A DNA stretch of 64,000 nt from Chloroflexota bacterium. Its GTDB lineage: Bacteria > Chloroflexota > Anaerolineae > Anaerolineales > Villigracilaceae. Where the stretch lies: NCBI GenBank assembly GCA_013388685.1, contig JACAET010000055.1, forward strand, positions 1 through 64,000, read 5' to 3'. The position numbers and the translations under genes were made by a program. Positions within the stretch are counted from its first letter, which is position 1. Each line of letters starts with the position of its first letter. The notes below the pieces were generated by a model. The model was given only the letters and a program-made list of their open reading frames with translations. It did no database searches and was not told the DNA's origin. Below, one piece after another: positions 51,220-59,679 of this stretch.

Positions 51220-51849
51220 TCAATGATTCGCATTTTCCAGTTTGCGGTAGGTTTCCAATAAACTGATCAAAATATCGTCGGTGAAGGTGTGGATCTTCGT
51301 GTACATCTCGGTGGCGTGTTTGGTGGGAACATTCGCTTCGCCGTAGACCTTGATGACCGACTCAACCAGCACATCGCGGAAGAACAGGAATGCCTTCGCC
51401 GCGTCCACGTAACTCAGGTTGTACCTTCTCGCGCGCGAGGCGTACTCATAGCCGATGGCGTATGCCTCCGTGGCGGCTTCCTGCCCGTTGGTGGCGATAT
51501 AGGTCATCAAGCCCTGGAACAACGAACGCGCGCTCATGCGATACTGGGTGCGGGCATCCTCGTCCAGTTTTTGATACCAGGATTCCTCCTGAAGACGCCC
51601 CTCCGAAATCTGCATGCGGACGTTCTTGACCACTTCGTTCATCATCCCCTCGGGTTCGAGCGCTTCTTCCCTGGACTTTGAATTTGACTCCGCCCAAAGG
51701 AGAATTTCACTACGCTTATAGCGGCGATGCCCTCCCTGCGTCTTGTGGACGGGCAGCGCGCCCTTATCGGACCAAAGCCGCACCGTACTCGGATGCACTC
51801 CGAGCAGTTTTGCCGCATCGCTGAGGGAAAGCCATTCGTCTGTCATCAT
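51220..51849 (-). CDS. MerR-type helix-turn-helix regulator with a C-terminal RsbRD-like domain
   Basis: The 209-residue protein has an excisionase/BldC-type winged HTH (about 5-55: LSLSDAAKLLGVHPSTVRLWSDKGALPVHKTQGGHRRYKRSEI), then a helical domain of about 150 residues that resembles the N-terminal non-heme globin-like domain of RsbR/RsbRD stress sensors (SARSLFQGLMTYIATNGQEAATEAYAIGYEYASRARRYNLSYVDAAKAFLFFRDVLVESV). It probably represses or activates the neighbouring PucC-like gene 115 bases away, but this is inference. Two ATGs start the frame (51849 and 51846). Confidence 0.75.
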   Translation of the reverse strand: MMTDEWLSLSDAAKLLGVHPSTVRLWSDKGALPVHKTQGGHRRYKRSEILLWAESNSKSREEALEPEGMMNEVVKNVRMQISEGRLQEESWYQKLDEDARTQYRMSARSLFQGLMTYIATNGQEAATEAYAIGYEYASRARRYNLSYVDAAKAFLFFRDVLVESVIKVYGEANVPTKHATEMYTKIHTFTDDILISLLETYRKLENANH

Positions 51850-51879
51850 TCATCCCGTATGCGTAGCAGACGCACTGAA

Positions 51880-51960
51880 GGCGTCTGAGGTCCGCCATCG
51901 GCACGAGAGAGCGCCTCTATGCGGTCTTTTTGGCGCACAGGAGAGCGCCTTCTACGCCAA
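51880..51960. repeat. Degenerate GCGTTCTC/GAGAGCGC repeats
   Basis: Two short GAGAGCGCC motifs in inverted context lie between the regulator and the transporter gene. Confidence 0.45.
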
Positions 51961-51963
51961 AAT

Positions 51964-53268
51964 TTAATCTGCCACTGCCGCCACTTTGTCTACAAAGGCA
52001 GGTTCGTGTGCCTTTTTCTGGAATGCAGCGATATCAATGCGGTAGAGCATGATTGCCGCGACGAACAGCATCAGCGCTTCGATGCCAAACACCACGAGGT
52101 AACCATGCAGGGCGTCGCCTGTGACCTGCGTGGCGACATCCGCCACGACGCCCGCCATGAGCAGACCGACGAGGCGCGAGAGTCCGTTCGAGAAGCCCCA
52201 CGCACCAATGTAAAGCCCGACCTTTTCAGGCACGGTCAGGTCGAACATGAGCGAGAGGTTGGCGATGGTGGAAATGCCAGTGCCGAATCCCAGCAGGGTG
52301 ATGCCGATGTAGAAGGCGCTTGTGCTGGCGGTGAATCCGCTGATGACAATGGTTATAAACCCAAGCAGCGCCCCAAGGTTGCCCATCTGCGCGACGTATT
52401 TCTTTTTGATACGCCCGTCGAGGATGCCTGCAATGATGAAAGCAATGAGCGTAAAACTGTTGGTAATGGATACGATGCGGGAAGTCTGCGCCAGAGACAT
52501 GCCGAAGGCTTGGGCGGCAAAGGGTTCGAGCAACACGTCCTGCCCAAGGATGGCGGCGAGGAGCAGGAGCAGGTACACGAAGAATATCTTTGCCACGCGG
52601 TTTTCGGTGATGGCGGCGGTCATCTGTTTGACGGTGTAGGTGTCGGCTTTGGCGGGTGAGGAAGAAAGGCTGACGTGAGGCTCAAGTTTGAAGAGACCGA
52701 TCAAGCCCAAGGTCAGAGCAGAGGCGGCGACGATGAGGAAGGCGCGTTCGAGGGACACCAGGTCAAAGGTCGGGACGAGGCGGCTGAGGGCGATACCTGT
52801 CGCGATCAAACCGAAAACCATGAGCGTGAACATGGTTGCGATCGTCTTGCCGCGTCCCTTTTCGCCCGAGAGTTCGGAGGCGAGGGAGAGGTAGGAGACA
52901 GCGGAGAGGTTGTAGCCCATCCCCCACGCGCCGAAGGAAAGGACCCCCGCGAGGATGCCCAGCGTGAAGTTCTCGCTGATGAGGATGGCGACCTGCGGCG
53001 AAACGGCAACGCCGAGGACACACAAGAGCAGCCCAGCCAGGATATAGGGCGAGCGGCGGTAGCCGAAGATGGGGTGACGGTCAGAAAAGGAGCCGATGGC
53101 AACCTGGATGGGCGAGAGCAGGTAGGGGAAGATGGCAAGGAGTGTGAAGAGGGTTTTAGAGATGCCGAGGTCGAAGATCATGACGCGGTTGAGGGTGCTG
53201 TTGATGGGCACGAGCGTCATGGCGACGGCGGTGTGGATGAGGGCGAGTTGGAGGCGTTTGAGGAGCAT
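51964..53268 (-). CDS. PucC-family major facilitator transporter
   Basis: The 434-residue protein has twelve helices and resembles PucC/LhaA: LIHTAVAMTLVPINSTLNRVMIFDLGISKTLFTLL near the start, PIQVAIGSFSDRHPIFGYRRSPYIL (the MFS A-type loop with DRHP/RRSPY typical of the family) and GMGYNLSAVSYLSLASELSGEKGRGKT (the second motif). In phototrophs PucC helps pigment-protein assembly. No photosynthesis gene is seen here, so its role must be different or a relic. It is preceded on the same strand by no other gene; a MerR-type regulator follows. Confidence 0.85.
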   Translation of the reverse strand: MLLKRLQLALIHTAVAMTLVPINSTLNRVMIFDLGISKTLFTLLAIFPYLLSPIQVAIGSFSDRHPIFGYRRSPYILAGLLLCVLGVAVSPQVAILISENFTLGILAGVLSFGAWGMGYNLSAVSYLSLASELSGEKGRGKTIATMFTLMVFGLIATGIALSRLVPTFDLVSLERAFLIVAASALTLGLIGLFKLEPHVSLSSSPAKADTYTVKQMTAAITENRVAKIFFVYLLLLLAAILGQDVLLEPFAAQAFGMSLAQTSRIVSITNSFTLIAFIIAGILDGRIKKKYVAQMGNLGALLGFITIVISGFTASTSAFYIGITLLGFGTGISTIANLSLMFDLTVPEKVGLYIGAWGFSNGLSRLVGLLMAGVVADVATQVTGDALHGYLVVFGIEALMLFVAAIMLYRIDIAAFQKKAHEPAFVDKVAAVAD

Positions 53269-53435
53269 GGGTAGGTTGGCAGATTGGTAACTGGTAATTC
53301 GTAATGGTCGAGGTGAATCGCGGCAAGATGTGGAGGGGGAATCCTTGCCTCATTTCCGCCCCATTGTAGAGGTAATTTTCTATAAGACAATGTAGATTTG
53401 CGTAGAATTTTTCTAGAGTTTTGTGAGCAAATGAC

Positions 53436-53471
53436 CGTCCCGAAAGCTGAGCGGCTGCAACCTTCGGGACG
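53436..53471. terminator. CGTCCCGAAAG hairpin
   Basis: CGTCCCGAAAG (53436-53446) and CCTTCGGGACG (53461-53471) form a stem with one mismatch and a 14-base loop in the gap between PucC and the iron operon, which also contains the repeats listed next. No gene is supported in 53269-53817. Confidence 0.6.
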
Positions 53472-53549
53472 ATTGTTCTGGCTTTTCTACTCTAATGTTA
53501 TATTACAGGCAAGGTTGTTTTTTGTTGACAAACCGTTCACGAATACTCA

Positions 53550-53607
53550 GAAAGTGTCCGAAAACTAGGGCGTAGGCGCGCAAGAAATAGACTTTTCAGA
53601 CACTCTC
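53550..53607. mobile_element. 58-bp family B element with TCA target duplication
   Basis: The ends GAAAGTGTCCGAAAA and, inverted, GAGAGTGTCTGAAAA are flanked by TCA at 53547-53549 and 53608-53610. It is the shortest copy of the family. Confidence 0.8.
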
Positions 53608-53615
53608 TCAGTAGA

Positions 53616-53693
53616 TCACGAAAACCGCGCGTAGCGTGCGTTCTCTAGCGCACTTTCGGCGTTAGAGAACGCCAATTACGCGCTTTCGTGAAG
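53616..53693. repeat. Family A palindromic element, uninterrupted copy
   Basis: The ends TCACGAAAACCGCGCG and, inverted, TTCACGAAAGCGCG bound a palindrome with GCGTTCTCTAGCGC and GCGTTAGAGAACGCC arms. It is the intact relative of the split copy at 7580-7819. Confidence 0.78.
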
Positions 53694-53720
53694 CACTGAT
53701 ACTTGAATTAGGCGATTGTA

Positions 53721-53762
53721 GGACAAGTCTCCGACTTGTCCGCGCAAGTCAGAGACTTGCGC
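53721..53762. repeat. Twin adjacent hairpins
   Basis: GGACAAGTC-TCC-GACTTGTCC (53721-53741) and GCGCAAGTC-AGA-GACTTGCGC (53742-53762) are two perfect 9-bp hairpins of 21 bases each, directly joined. Confidence 0.85.
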
Positions 53763-53817
53763 TACGTGGCGGCGCGATATTCGTTCAGGGGTGCCCCACC
53801 AACCCATTTGACCGACT

Positions 53818-54870
53818 TTACACTGTATGGTATTCCGAAAACACCGTCAACGGATGTTCCGCGCTGACCCGCGCCTGCACACGCGTGCCGACAGGCAATA
53901 TCTTCGTGTGATCGGTGAAGGCGTGCAGGATTTGTCCCGAGTTGAGGCGCAGGCGGTAGAGATTGAACGCGCCGCGGAAGAATCGCCCCACGATCAAACT
54001 GTTGCCGCTACCGTCAACTTCGAAGTCAATGTCGTCGGCGCGCAGGGCGATCTCGACGGGGGTCGAAACGGGCAGGTCAACGATCTGATTCAACAGCCCA
54101 ATCTCGGTCTGAATGCCGCCCGCCACAACCCGTCCGCGCAGAAAGTCGCTGTCGCCCATGAACTCCGCCACAAAGCGCGTGTTCGATTCGTGGAAGATTT
54201 CCTCGGGCGTGCCGATCTGTTCCAATTCGCCCCGGTTCAATACCGCGAGCCGGTCACCCATGAACAGCGCCTCATCCTGGTCGTGCGTCACGAAGACGAC
54301 CGTCGCGCGCATGGACTTGAGAATTCCCCGCACATGTTCGCGGACTTCGGTCCGCAAATCGGCATCGAGACTGCTGAACGGTTCGTCCATCAACAACAGG
54401 ATGGGACGCGGGGCAAGCGCGCGCGCCAACGCCACGCGCTGACGTTCACCACCGGACAACGCATGCGGATACCGTTTCGACAGCGGCAACAACCCGACGA
54501 GGTGGAGCATCTCGCCGACGGTGGTTCTGATTTCATCGGGCTTCTTTCCGCGCAGACCAAAAGCCACATTCTCGAAAACGGTCAGGTGAGGAAACAATGC
54601 ATGATCCTGAAAGACCATGCCCACGCCGCGCCGTTCGGGCGGGACAAAAACCGAATCGGAGGCGACGACGCGGTCGTTCAGGCGGATGAGACCCGAATCG
54701 GGTCGTTCGAGTCCCGCGATGAGGCGCAGGGTGGTCGTTTTGCCGCATCCGCTCGGACCGACGAGGGCAAGGATTTCGTCCTCGCTCAGTTCGAAGGAAA
54801 TATCGTTCACAGCGGAGCGCTCCGAGCCGTGAAATTTCTTGATGAGATTGCGTACTTCCAAAGTTGTCAT
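53818..54870 (-). CDS. fbpC: Iron(III) ABC transporter ATP-binding protein
   Basis: The 350-residue ABC ATPase has Walker A GPSGCGKTT near 40, the Q loop, the signature LSGGERQRVALARALA near 137 and Walker B LLLMDEPFSSLDADL. A C-terminal TOBE-like region follows. The order after permease and binding protein, and sequence similarity to Fe3+ transporters, fits FbpC. The ATG at 54870 overlaps the permease stop codon (ATGA). Confidence 0.88.
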   Translation of the reverse strand: MTTLEVRNLIKKFHGSERSAVNDISFELSEDEILALVGPSGCGKTTTLRLIAGLERPDSGLIRLNDRVVASDSVFVPPERRGVGMVFQDHALFPHLTVFENVAFGLRGKKPDEIRTTVGEMLHLVGLLPLSKRYPHALSGGERQRVALARALAPRPILLLMDEPFSSLDADLRTEVREHVRGILKSMRATVVFVTHDQDEALFMGDRLAVLNRGELEQIGTPEEIFHESNTRFVAEFMGDSDFLRGRVVAGGIQTEIGLLNQIVDLPVSTPVEIALRADDIDFEVDGSGNSLIVGRFFRGAFNLYRLRLNSGQILHAFTDHTKILPVGTRVQARVSAEHPLTVFSEYHTV

Positions 54871-56459
54871 TTGAAGATTTGCTCCCTGCGCAGGAGGAAG
54901 GATAAAGGCAGCGCCGAAGCCAGCACCAGCAGCAACGCGGCGGGCGCGGCTTGGAGGTAAAACCCTTCGCCCGCCCACACCCACACACGGACGGCAAGTG
55001 TATCAAAACCCGCAGGTCGAAGCAACAGCGTGGCGGGCAATTCCTTGAGGGAGGTGAGGAAGACCAGGGAGCCTCCCGCCAGCAGACCAGGCAGGATCAA
55101 CGGCAACGTGACCTGGATCAATGTCTGGAGCGACGTCCTGCCCAGCGTGCGCGACGCCTCCTCCAGCGACGGGGAGAGTTGATTCAGCGCCGATTCGCTT
55201 GCCCTCACCGCCTGAGGCATGTGCCGCAGCACGTAGGCGATGACCACCACGAACGGCGTCGCATACAAAAAGGGAAGAAAACGATTTACAAGCAACACGA
55301 GGCTGAGCGCAATGACCACGCCGGGGATGGCATACCCCACCTGACACAAACGGGAAATGAACCTCGAAAAGCGACTCGGATACCGCACCGCCAGCAACGC
55401 GACGGGCAACGACAGCGCCACCGCGATCACCGCCGCCGCGCTCGTACTCCACAGGCTGTTCCAAACGTAACTGCCAAATCCCTGCGAGCCTGTGCGGAAC
55501 AACACCGTCATGGCTTGCGGGTCAAGGAAGGCTTCGATGCTCCAAATCAACAGTACGGTGAATGGCACGAGCAGACTTGCCGAGACCACGCCAAGAACAA
55601 GCAAAAACGCCGGGACGCGCCACCTGTCCAACGTCACGAGAGGCGCGGGACGCCAGGCGCTTTCCATTTGCGTGAAGCGCGCCTGTCCCTGCAAGCGGAG
55701 TTCGCCCCAGAGAATGACGATTGCCAAAGCCACGAGAATGCCGCTTAGAACGGAAGCCGCCGAACGGTCGTAGCGACCCGAGAGTTGGACGAAGATCGCC
55801 GAGGAAAAGGTCTCATAGCGGAGCAGGGCAACGGTCCCGTATTCGGCAAGAATATCCAATGCCACGAGCAGCGCGCCGGCGGTCAAACCAGGACGAAGCG
55901 CAGGTAGGGTCACATGGAAGAGAGTCTGCATGGGCGTGCGCCCAAAGACGCGCGCGGCTTCCTCGAGCGAGGCGTGCAGGGTGCGAAACGCCGCGCCGCT
56001 GAGAAGATAGACGTAGGGATACATAAATAACGTAAGGATGAACGCCGCTCCCCAAAATCCCAGCGGGCTGGGCGTCGGCACGGGCTGCCCGAAGACGCTT
56101 TCGAGAAATTGCGGAATGACACCGCCGCGCGGACGAAGCAATGCCAGATGCACGATGCCGCCAATGTACGCCGGGACAGCCAGCGGCATGGCAAGCATCC
56201 AGCGGAAGATCTTTTTGCCGGGCAGGTCGGTTCGTTCGGTCAACCATGCCATGCTGACGCCCGTGAGGAGCGCGCCGCTCGTCACCGCAACGACGAGCAG
56301 GAGCGTGTTACTCAACAGTTTCCAAAGGCGCGTTTGCAGCAGTCGTTGCCAGGCTTCGGGTTCTGCTCCCATCGCACGGATGAAAATATAAACCAGCGGG
56401 ATAGCAACGAAAAGCGCCACCAGCCCCGCGGCAACTGCCAGGCGGGGGCTGATGGACAT
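54867..56459 (-). CDS. fbpB: Iron(III) ABC transporter permease
   Basis: The 530-residue protein is the fused double permease: two binding-protein-dependent transport modules, each with about six helices and the EAA-type loop (LHASLEEAARVFGRTPMQTLFHVTLPALRPGL near 170 and LSPSLEEASRTLGRTSLQTLIQVTLPLILPGL near 440). This double arrangement is typical of Fbp/SfuB-type iron permeases. The start is uncertain: 56459 is used because it precedes the first helix; in-frame TTG codons at 56507 and 56546 would extend it. Confidence 0.88.
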   Translation of the reverse strand: MSISPRLAVAAGLVALFVAIPLVYIFIRAMGAEPEAWQRLLQTRLWKLLSNTLLLVVAVTSGALLTGVSMAWLTERTDLPGKKIFRWMLAMPLAVPAYIGGIVHLALLRPRGGVIPQFLESVFGQPVPTPSPLGFWGAAFILTLFMYPYVYLLSGAAFRTLHASLEEAARVFGRTPMQTLFHVTLPALRPGLTAGALLVALDILAEYGTVALLRYETFSSAIFVQLSGRYDRSAASVLSGILVALAIVILWGELRLQGQARFTQMESAWRPAPLVTLDRWRVPAFLLVLGVVSASLLVPFTVLLIWSIEAFLDPQAMTVLFRTGSQGFGSYVWNSLWSTSAAAVIAVALSLPVALLAVRYPSRFSRFISRLCQVGYAIPGVVIALSLVLLVNRFLPFLYATPFVVVIAYVLRHMPQAVRASESALNQLSPSLEEASRTLGRTSLQTLIQVTLPLILPGLLAGGSLVFLTSLKELPATLLLRPAGFDTLAVRVWVWAGEGFYLQAAPAALLLVLASALPLSFLLRREQIFK

Positions 56460-56606
56460 GGTTCGTATGTTACGGAAAGAAAAAGTCGGTTCGCCTGTCG
56501 TTTCCAAATCTTTACCTGAGGGCTGAATTGTAGCCGATGTTTTCAACTGTAGACTGCGGACGGTGGACCATAGTTTACGGTCTACGGTCCACCGTTCAAC
56601 ATCCCA

Positions 56607-57704
56607 CTACGGCAATCCAACCCGTTCCATCAAATCGAAGGTTGCGTCGAAGTCGAGTGAGGCTTTCACCACATCTACATCCGCCAGGCGGAATCCATCC
56701 AGCGGCTGGACGCCCTCGCGCAGCGGCACACCAGGCAGAAGCGGATACTCATAATTCTGCTCGGCGAATAACTTCTGTCCTTCCACCGAGATGAGGAAAT
56801 CGAGGAATGCCTGGGCGGCGGGCAAATTTTTACCGCCTTTCACAATTGCTGCTGAGGTTGCGTTGGTAATCAAACCAATCTGCCCTTCGCCCTGGTCAGG
56901 GAAGATGATGCCGACGTTGCTTCCCTCTGCCTGTTGCAGGTAGAAATAGTAATGGTTCACAAGCCCCAGTTTGAACTCGCCCGCGCCAACCGCCTTGCGC
57001 ACATCCGTGTGACCGCCGAAGAACGTCACCTCATTGGCGATCAAACTATACAGCCATTCCTGTGTTGCCTCTTCGCCAATCAATTGCCTCATTGCCGCAA
57101 TCTGTGCCTGCATCGAGCCGTTGGTTGAACCAGCCGCGGCAATTTGACCGCGCCACTTTGGATCGGTCAAATCGAAGAGCGAAGCCGGCAGTTCGTCCTC
57201 CGAAACCAGATCCCTGTTGTACATGATGACACGCACGCGGCGGGTCAGCCCTGTCCACATATTATCCGCGCCGAGGAATTCGGGGGGAATCTGGTCTGCG
57301 CCTTTCGGTACATACGGCTCGAAAACTTCCTCTTGTGCCAGCGACTGAATGGTAAACAACTCGGTTGTGATAAACACATCCGCCTGCGGATTGGACTTCT
57401 CCTCGATCAGCGCGTTCGCCAGTTCGCTGTTACTGCCCGCCTTGAGCAGAACATTCACATTCGGATATTGAGCCTTGAACGCATCAATGACCGGCTGGAT
57501 AAGCGGCTCGGAACGCCCCGTGTAGATCACCAGATCACCGGAAACGCTCATTGGCTCCTCAGAGGGCGCTTCGGTGCTGACCCCGGAACTTGTTACTACC
57601 TCAGTGGCTTTCTCCTCGCCGACGGCTGTAGGAGCGCCCCCACAGGCAGCCACCACCAGCGCCAGCAAAGTTACAAACAGAAACACCTTTGTCTTGCGAA
57701 ACAT
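56607..57704 (-). CDS. fbpA: Iron(III) ABC transporter substrate-binding lipoprotein
   Basis: The 365-residue protein has a lipoprotein signal (FVTLLALVVAAC), a linker with Thr/Glu, and a FbpA-like solute-binding domain beginning GDLVIYTGRSEPLIQPVIDAFKAQYPNV near 60. The tyrosine-rich segment LVNHYYFYLQQAEGSNVGIIFPDQGEG near 245 has the paired Tyr residues that bind Fe3+ in this family. A strong AAGGAG precedes the ATG at 57704; further Met codons upstream are not used. It is the first gene of the fbpABC operon and divergent from a DtxR-type gene. Confidence 0.9.
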   Translation of the reverse strand: MFRKTKVFLFVTLLALVVAACGGAPTAVGEEKATEVVTSSGVSTEAPSEEPMSVSGDLVIYTGRSEPLIQPVIDAFKAQYPNVNVLLKAGSNSELANALIEEKSNPQADVFITTELFTIQSLAQEEVFEPYVPKGADQIPPEFLGADNMWTGLTRRVRVIMYNRDLVSEDELPASLFDLTDPKWRGQIAAAGSTNGSMQAQIAAMRQLIGEEATQEWLYSLIANEVTFFGGHTDVRKAVGAGEFKLGLVNHYYFYLQQAEGSNVGIIFPDQGEGQIGLITNATSAAIVKGGKNLPAAQAFLDFLISVEGQKLFAEQNYEYPLLPGVPLREGVQPLDGFRLADVDVVKASLDFDATFDLMERVGLP

Positions 57705-57778
57705 GAAACGGATCTCCTTGAAGTATGTGAATTTGGTAACGCGCATCATGCAAAACATCCTGCAGGTTCCTGCGGAGG

Positions 57779-57799
57779 TAAGGCGTTCTCAACGCCTAA
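57779..57799. promoter_or_regulatory. Palindrome TAAGGCGTT-CTC-AACGCCTAA, possible metal-regulator operator or dispersed repeat
   Basis: It is a perfect 9+9 palindrome within an outer TGCGG/CCGCA hairpin, in the 320-base gap between fbpA and the DtxR-type gene. TTAGGC-like half sites resemble those of DtxR regulators, but the centre GCGTTCTCAACGC is also a form of the dispersed repeat. No other gene is seen in this gap. Confidence 0.45.
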
Positions 57800-58024
57800 C
57801 CGCAGAATAGCTCATGACGTTTGTCAAAACAGATAAAGCATATCACCTTTACCTGTTGTCGGATGCCGTATAGTATAATTTTCACAAATCGAATAATCTA
57901 GATATTTGTTATAAATTTGTCTTATATCAACTTGCGACCCATTTTCAACCTGGTTGATAACTTTGACATTCCACGCGCAGATTGCGCTCTCTGGTGCAAT
58001 CGTGTGCATCACTTCTGGAGTTCC

Positions 58025-58729
58025 ATGACCGTCAGCCCCGCCATGCGGCGTTATGCCGCCGAAATCTACCGCCTGCAACACGACCATCAGCAGGTATCGC
58101 TCTCGCTATTGAGTTCGCACGTCGAAGCCTCGGCGCAGGCAATTTCGACCATGGTCAAACGCCTGCACAAAAGCGGATACCTCGTCCATGAGCCGTATCG
58201 CGGCGTGCGCCTGACCCCCGAAGGGGAGAGAATCGCCATGCCGTCTCTGCGCCGCCACCGCCTGACGGAGGTGTTTCTCGTCAAGGTGATGAAATATGAC
58301 TGGGCAACCGCCCACGAACTGGCAGATACCTTCGAGAAGGGGGTCAACGAAGAAATCGAAGACCGCATGTATGAACTGGCGGGGCGTCCCACGCGCTGCC
58401 CGCATGGAGAGCCGATTCCGTCGAAGGAGGGGATCATGCCTGAGGTCAGCGATGAACCGCTTTTGGAGGTGCCGTCGGGTTCGGATTGTATCGTCAGCCG
58501 CGTCCGCACGCACGATTTCGACAAACTGCGCTACATCGGTGATCTGGGGCTGGTGCCGGGGACGCCGTTCCACCTGCTGAGTTGCGCCCCGTTCAAGGGA
58601 CCGCTGCGCCTGCAGATGAAGCCGCAGGATCATATCATCGGGTATGAACTTGCCGCTTCGCTGTGGGTGGAGGTGACGAAGCGCGGCGAGGGGAACAAAC
58701 TTCCGCCGTTGAAGACGCCGATGAGATAG
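58025..58729 (+). CDS. DtxR/MntR-family metal-dependent regulator (first copy)
   Basis: The 234-residue protein has an N-terminal winged HTH (MRRYAAEIYRLQHDHQQVSLSLLSSHVEASAQAISTMVKRLHKSGYLVHEPYRGVRLTPEG), a dimerisation/metal-binding domain with HRLTEVFLVKVMKYDW and CPHGEPIPSKEG near 125, and a C-terminal SH3/FeoA-like domain (about 155-215). The metal ligands of the family are conserved. It is likely a Fe(II)- or Mn(II)-dependent repressor of the divergent fbpABC operon. GGAG precedes the ATG at 58025. Confidence 0.88.
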   Translation: MTVSPAMRRYAAEIYRLQHDHQQVSLSLLSSHVEASAQAISTMVKRLHKSGYLVHEPYRGVRLTPEGERIAMPSLRRHRLTEVFLVKVMKYDWATAHELADTFEKGVNEEIEDRMYELAGRPTRCPHGEPIPSKEGIMPEVSDEPLLEVPSGSDCIVSRVRTHDFDKLRYIGDLGLVPGTPFHLLSCAPFKGPLRLQMKPQDHIIGYELAASLWVEVTKRGEGNKLPPLKTPMR

Positions 58730-58731
58730 AT

Positions 58732-58785
58732 ACGCCCCGAAGGCTGGGGGAGGTTACAGCCTGGAGAAAAGCCTCGGGGCATTTG
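58732..58785 (+). terminator. Terminator with CGCCCCGAAGGCT stem
   Basis: CGCCCCGAAGGCT and AGCCTCGGGGCAT pair around a long loop with inner GGCT/AGCC. It is the same stem type as other terminators but with CCCC in place of TCCC. Confidence 0.65.
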
Positions 58786-58859
58786 ACAGTTGCCGGGGCG
58801 GAAAGAAGCGGCGTACGTCTTTCTTGTGAAATTTGTGACATATGTCATTGTCCAAAATT

Positions 58860-58912
58860 GGGGGATGGTGAAATAATAAGGTCAGCCATAATATTTTTAG
58901 AAGGGCTGCCTT
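58860..58912 (+). promoter_or_regulatory. Promoter and imperfect inverted repeat before the second DtxR-type gene
   Basis: TAAGGTCAGCC and GGCTGCCTTA surround TAATATT, so the -10-like element lies within an imperfect inverted repeat that could be an autoregulatory site. The right arm ends at the ATG. Confidence 0.4.
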
Positions 58913-59566
58913 ATGTCACTACCGCACATGAGCGAAAGCACGGAAATGTATCTGAAAGCGATGGCTGAACTGGGCGACCATCCTGTGGCGATTGCGCGCC
59001 TGGCGGAGCGGCTGGGTGTGACGCCCGTCTCGGCAAATGAGATGATGCGGCGGCTGGGCGAGCAGGGGCTGGTGACGCACACACCGTATAAGGGCGTGAC
59101 GTTGACAGAGAAGGGGCGCGAGGCGGCGGCGAACGTTCTGCGGCGGCAAAGGTTGTGGGAGGTTTTTCTGTTCGAGCATTTGAAAATCGAGTGGGCAAAG
59201 ATTTATGAATTCGCCTGCTCACTGGAGCATGCCACCGCCCCTGAAGTGACCGAGGCGCTGGCGGCTTTTTTGGGGAATCCGAAGGTTTGTCCGCGCGGGA
59301 ATCCGATCCCCGATGCGAACGGGGGGTTCGAGCCGTTGGGTGGGCGCTCACTGCGCGAGACTGCGGTGGGCAAAACGGTGAGGGTGCGGGCGGTCAATGC
59401 GACGGCGACCGACGTGCTGAAGTATTTGCAGGACAAAGGCATCCTGCCTGGACAGACACTCAAGGTATTGGAAGCCGCGCCGCTGGACGGTCCGCTGACG
59501 TTGTCGGTGAATGGAAAGGAAGTTGCGCTGGGGCTTTCAATGGCGGAGTTTGTGATCGTGGAATAA
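58913..59566 (+). CDS. DtxR/MntR-family metal-dependent regulator (second copy)
   Basis: The 217-residue protein has the same layout as its neighbour: winged HTH (STEMYLKAMAELGDHPVAIARLAERLGVTPVSANEMMRRLGEQGLVTHTPYKGVTLTEKG), dimerisation domain with QRLWEVFLFEHLKIEW and CPRGNPIPDANG (His replaced by Arg in the CPHG motif) and a FeoA-like C-terminal domain. It is 183 bases downstream of the first copy and leads into the feo genes, so it probably controls them. The two proteins are clearly diverged paralogues. Confidence 0.88.
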   Translation: MSLPHMSESTEMYLKAMAELGDHPVAIARLAERLGVTPVSANEMMRRLGEQGLVTHTPYKGVTLTEKGREAAANVLRRQRLWEVFLFEHLKIEWAKIYEFACSLEHATAPEVTEALAAFLGNPKVCPRGNPIPDANGGFEPLGGRSLRETAVGKTVRVRAVNATATDVLKYLQDKGILPGQTLKVLEAAPLDGPLTLSVNGKEVALGLSMAEFVIVE

Positions 59567-59679
59567 TTTTTTACCATGAAGTAACACAAAGGTACACAAA
59601 GTTTTTGGTTTTCCTTTGTGACACATTGTGTCCTTTGTGGTGAGAATCCTGAAAACATCATTACACCGAAGGGAATTTC

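Noticed and set aside
54871..54984. N-terminal extension of the FbpC frame
   Set aside because: It overlaps the permease gene and is Ala/Arg-rich; the ATGA overlap at 54870 is the natural start.
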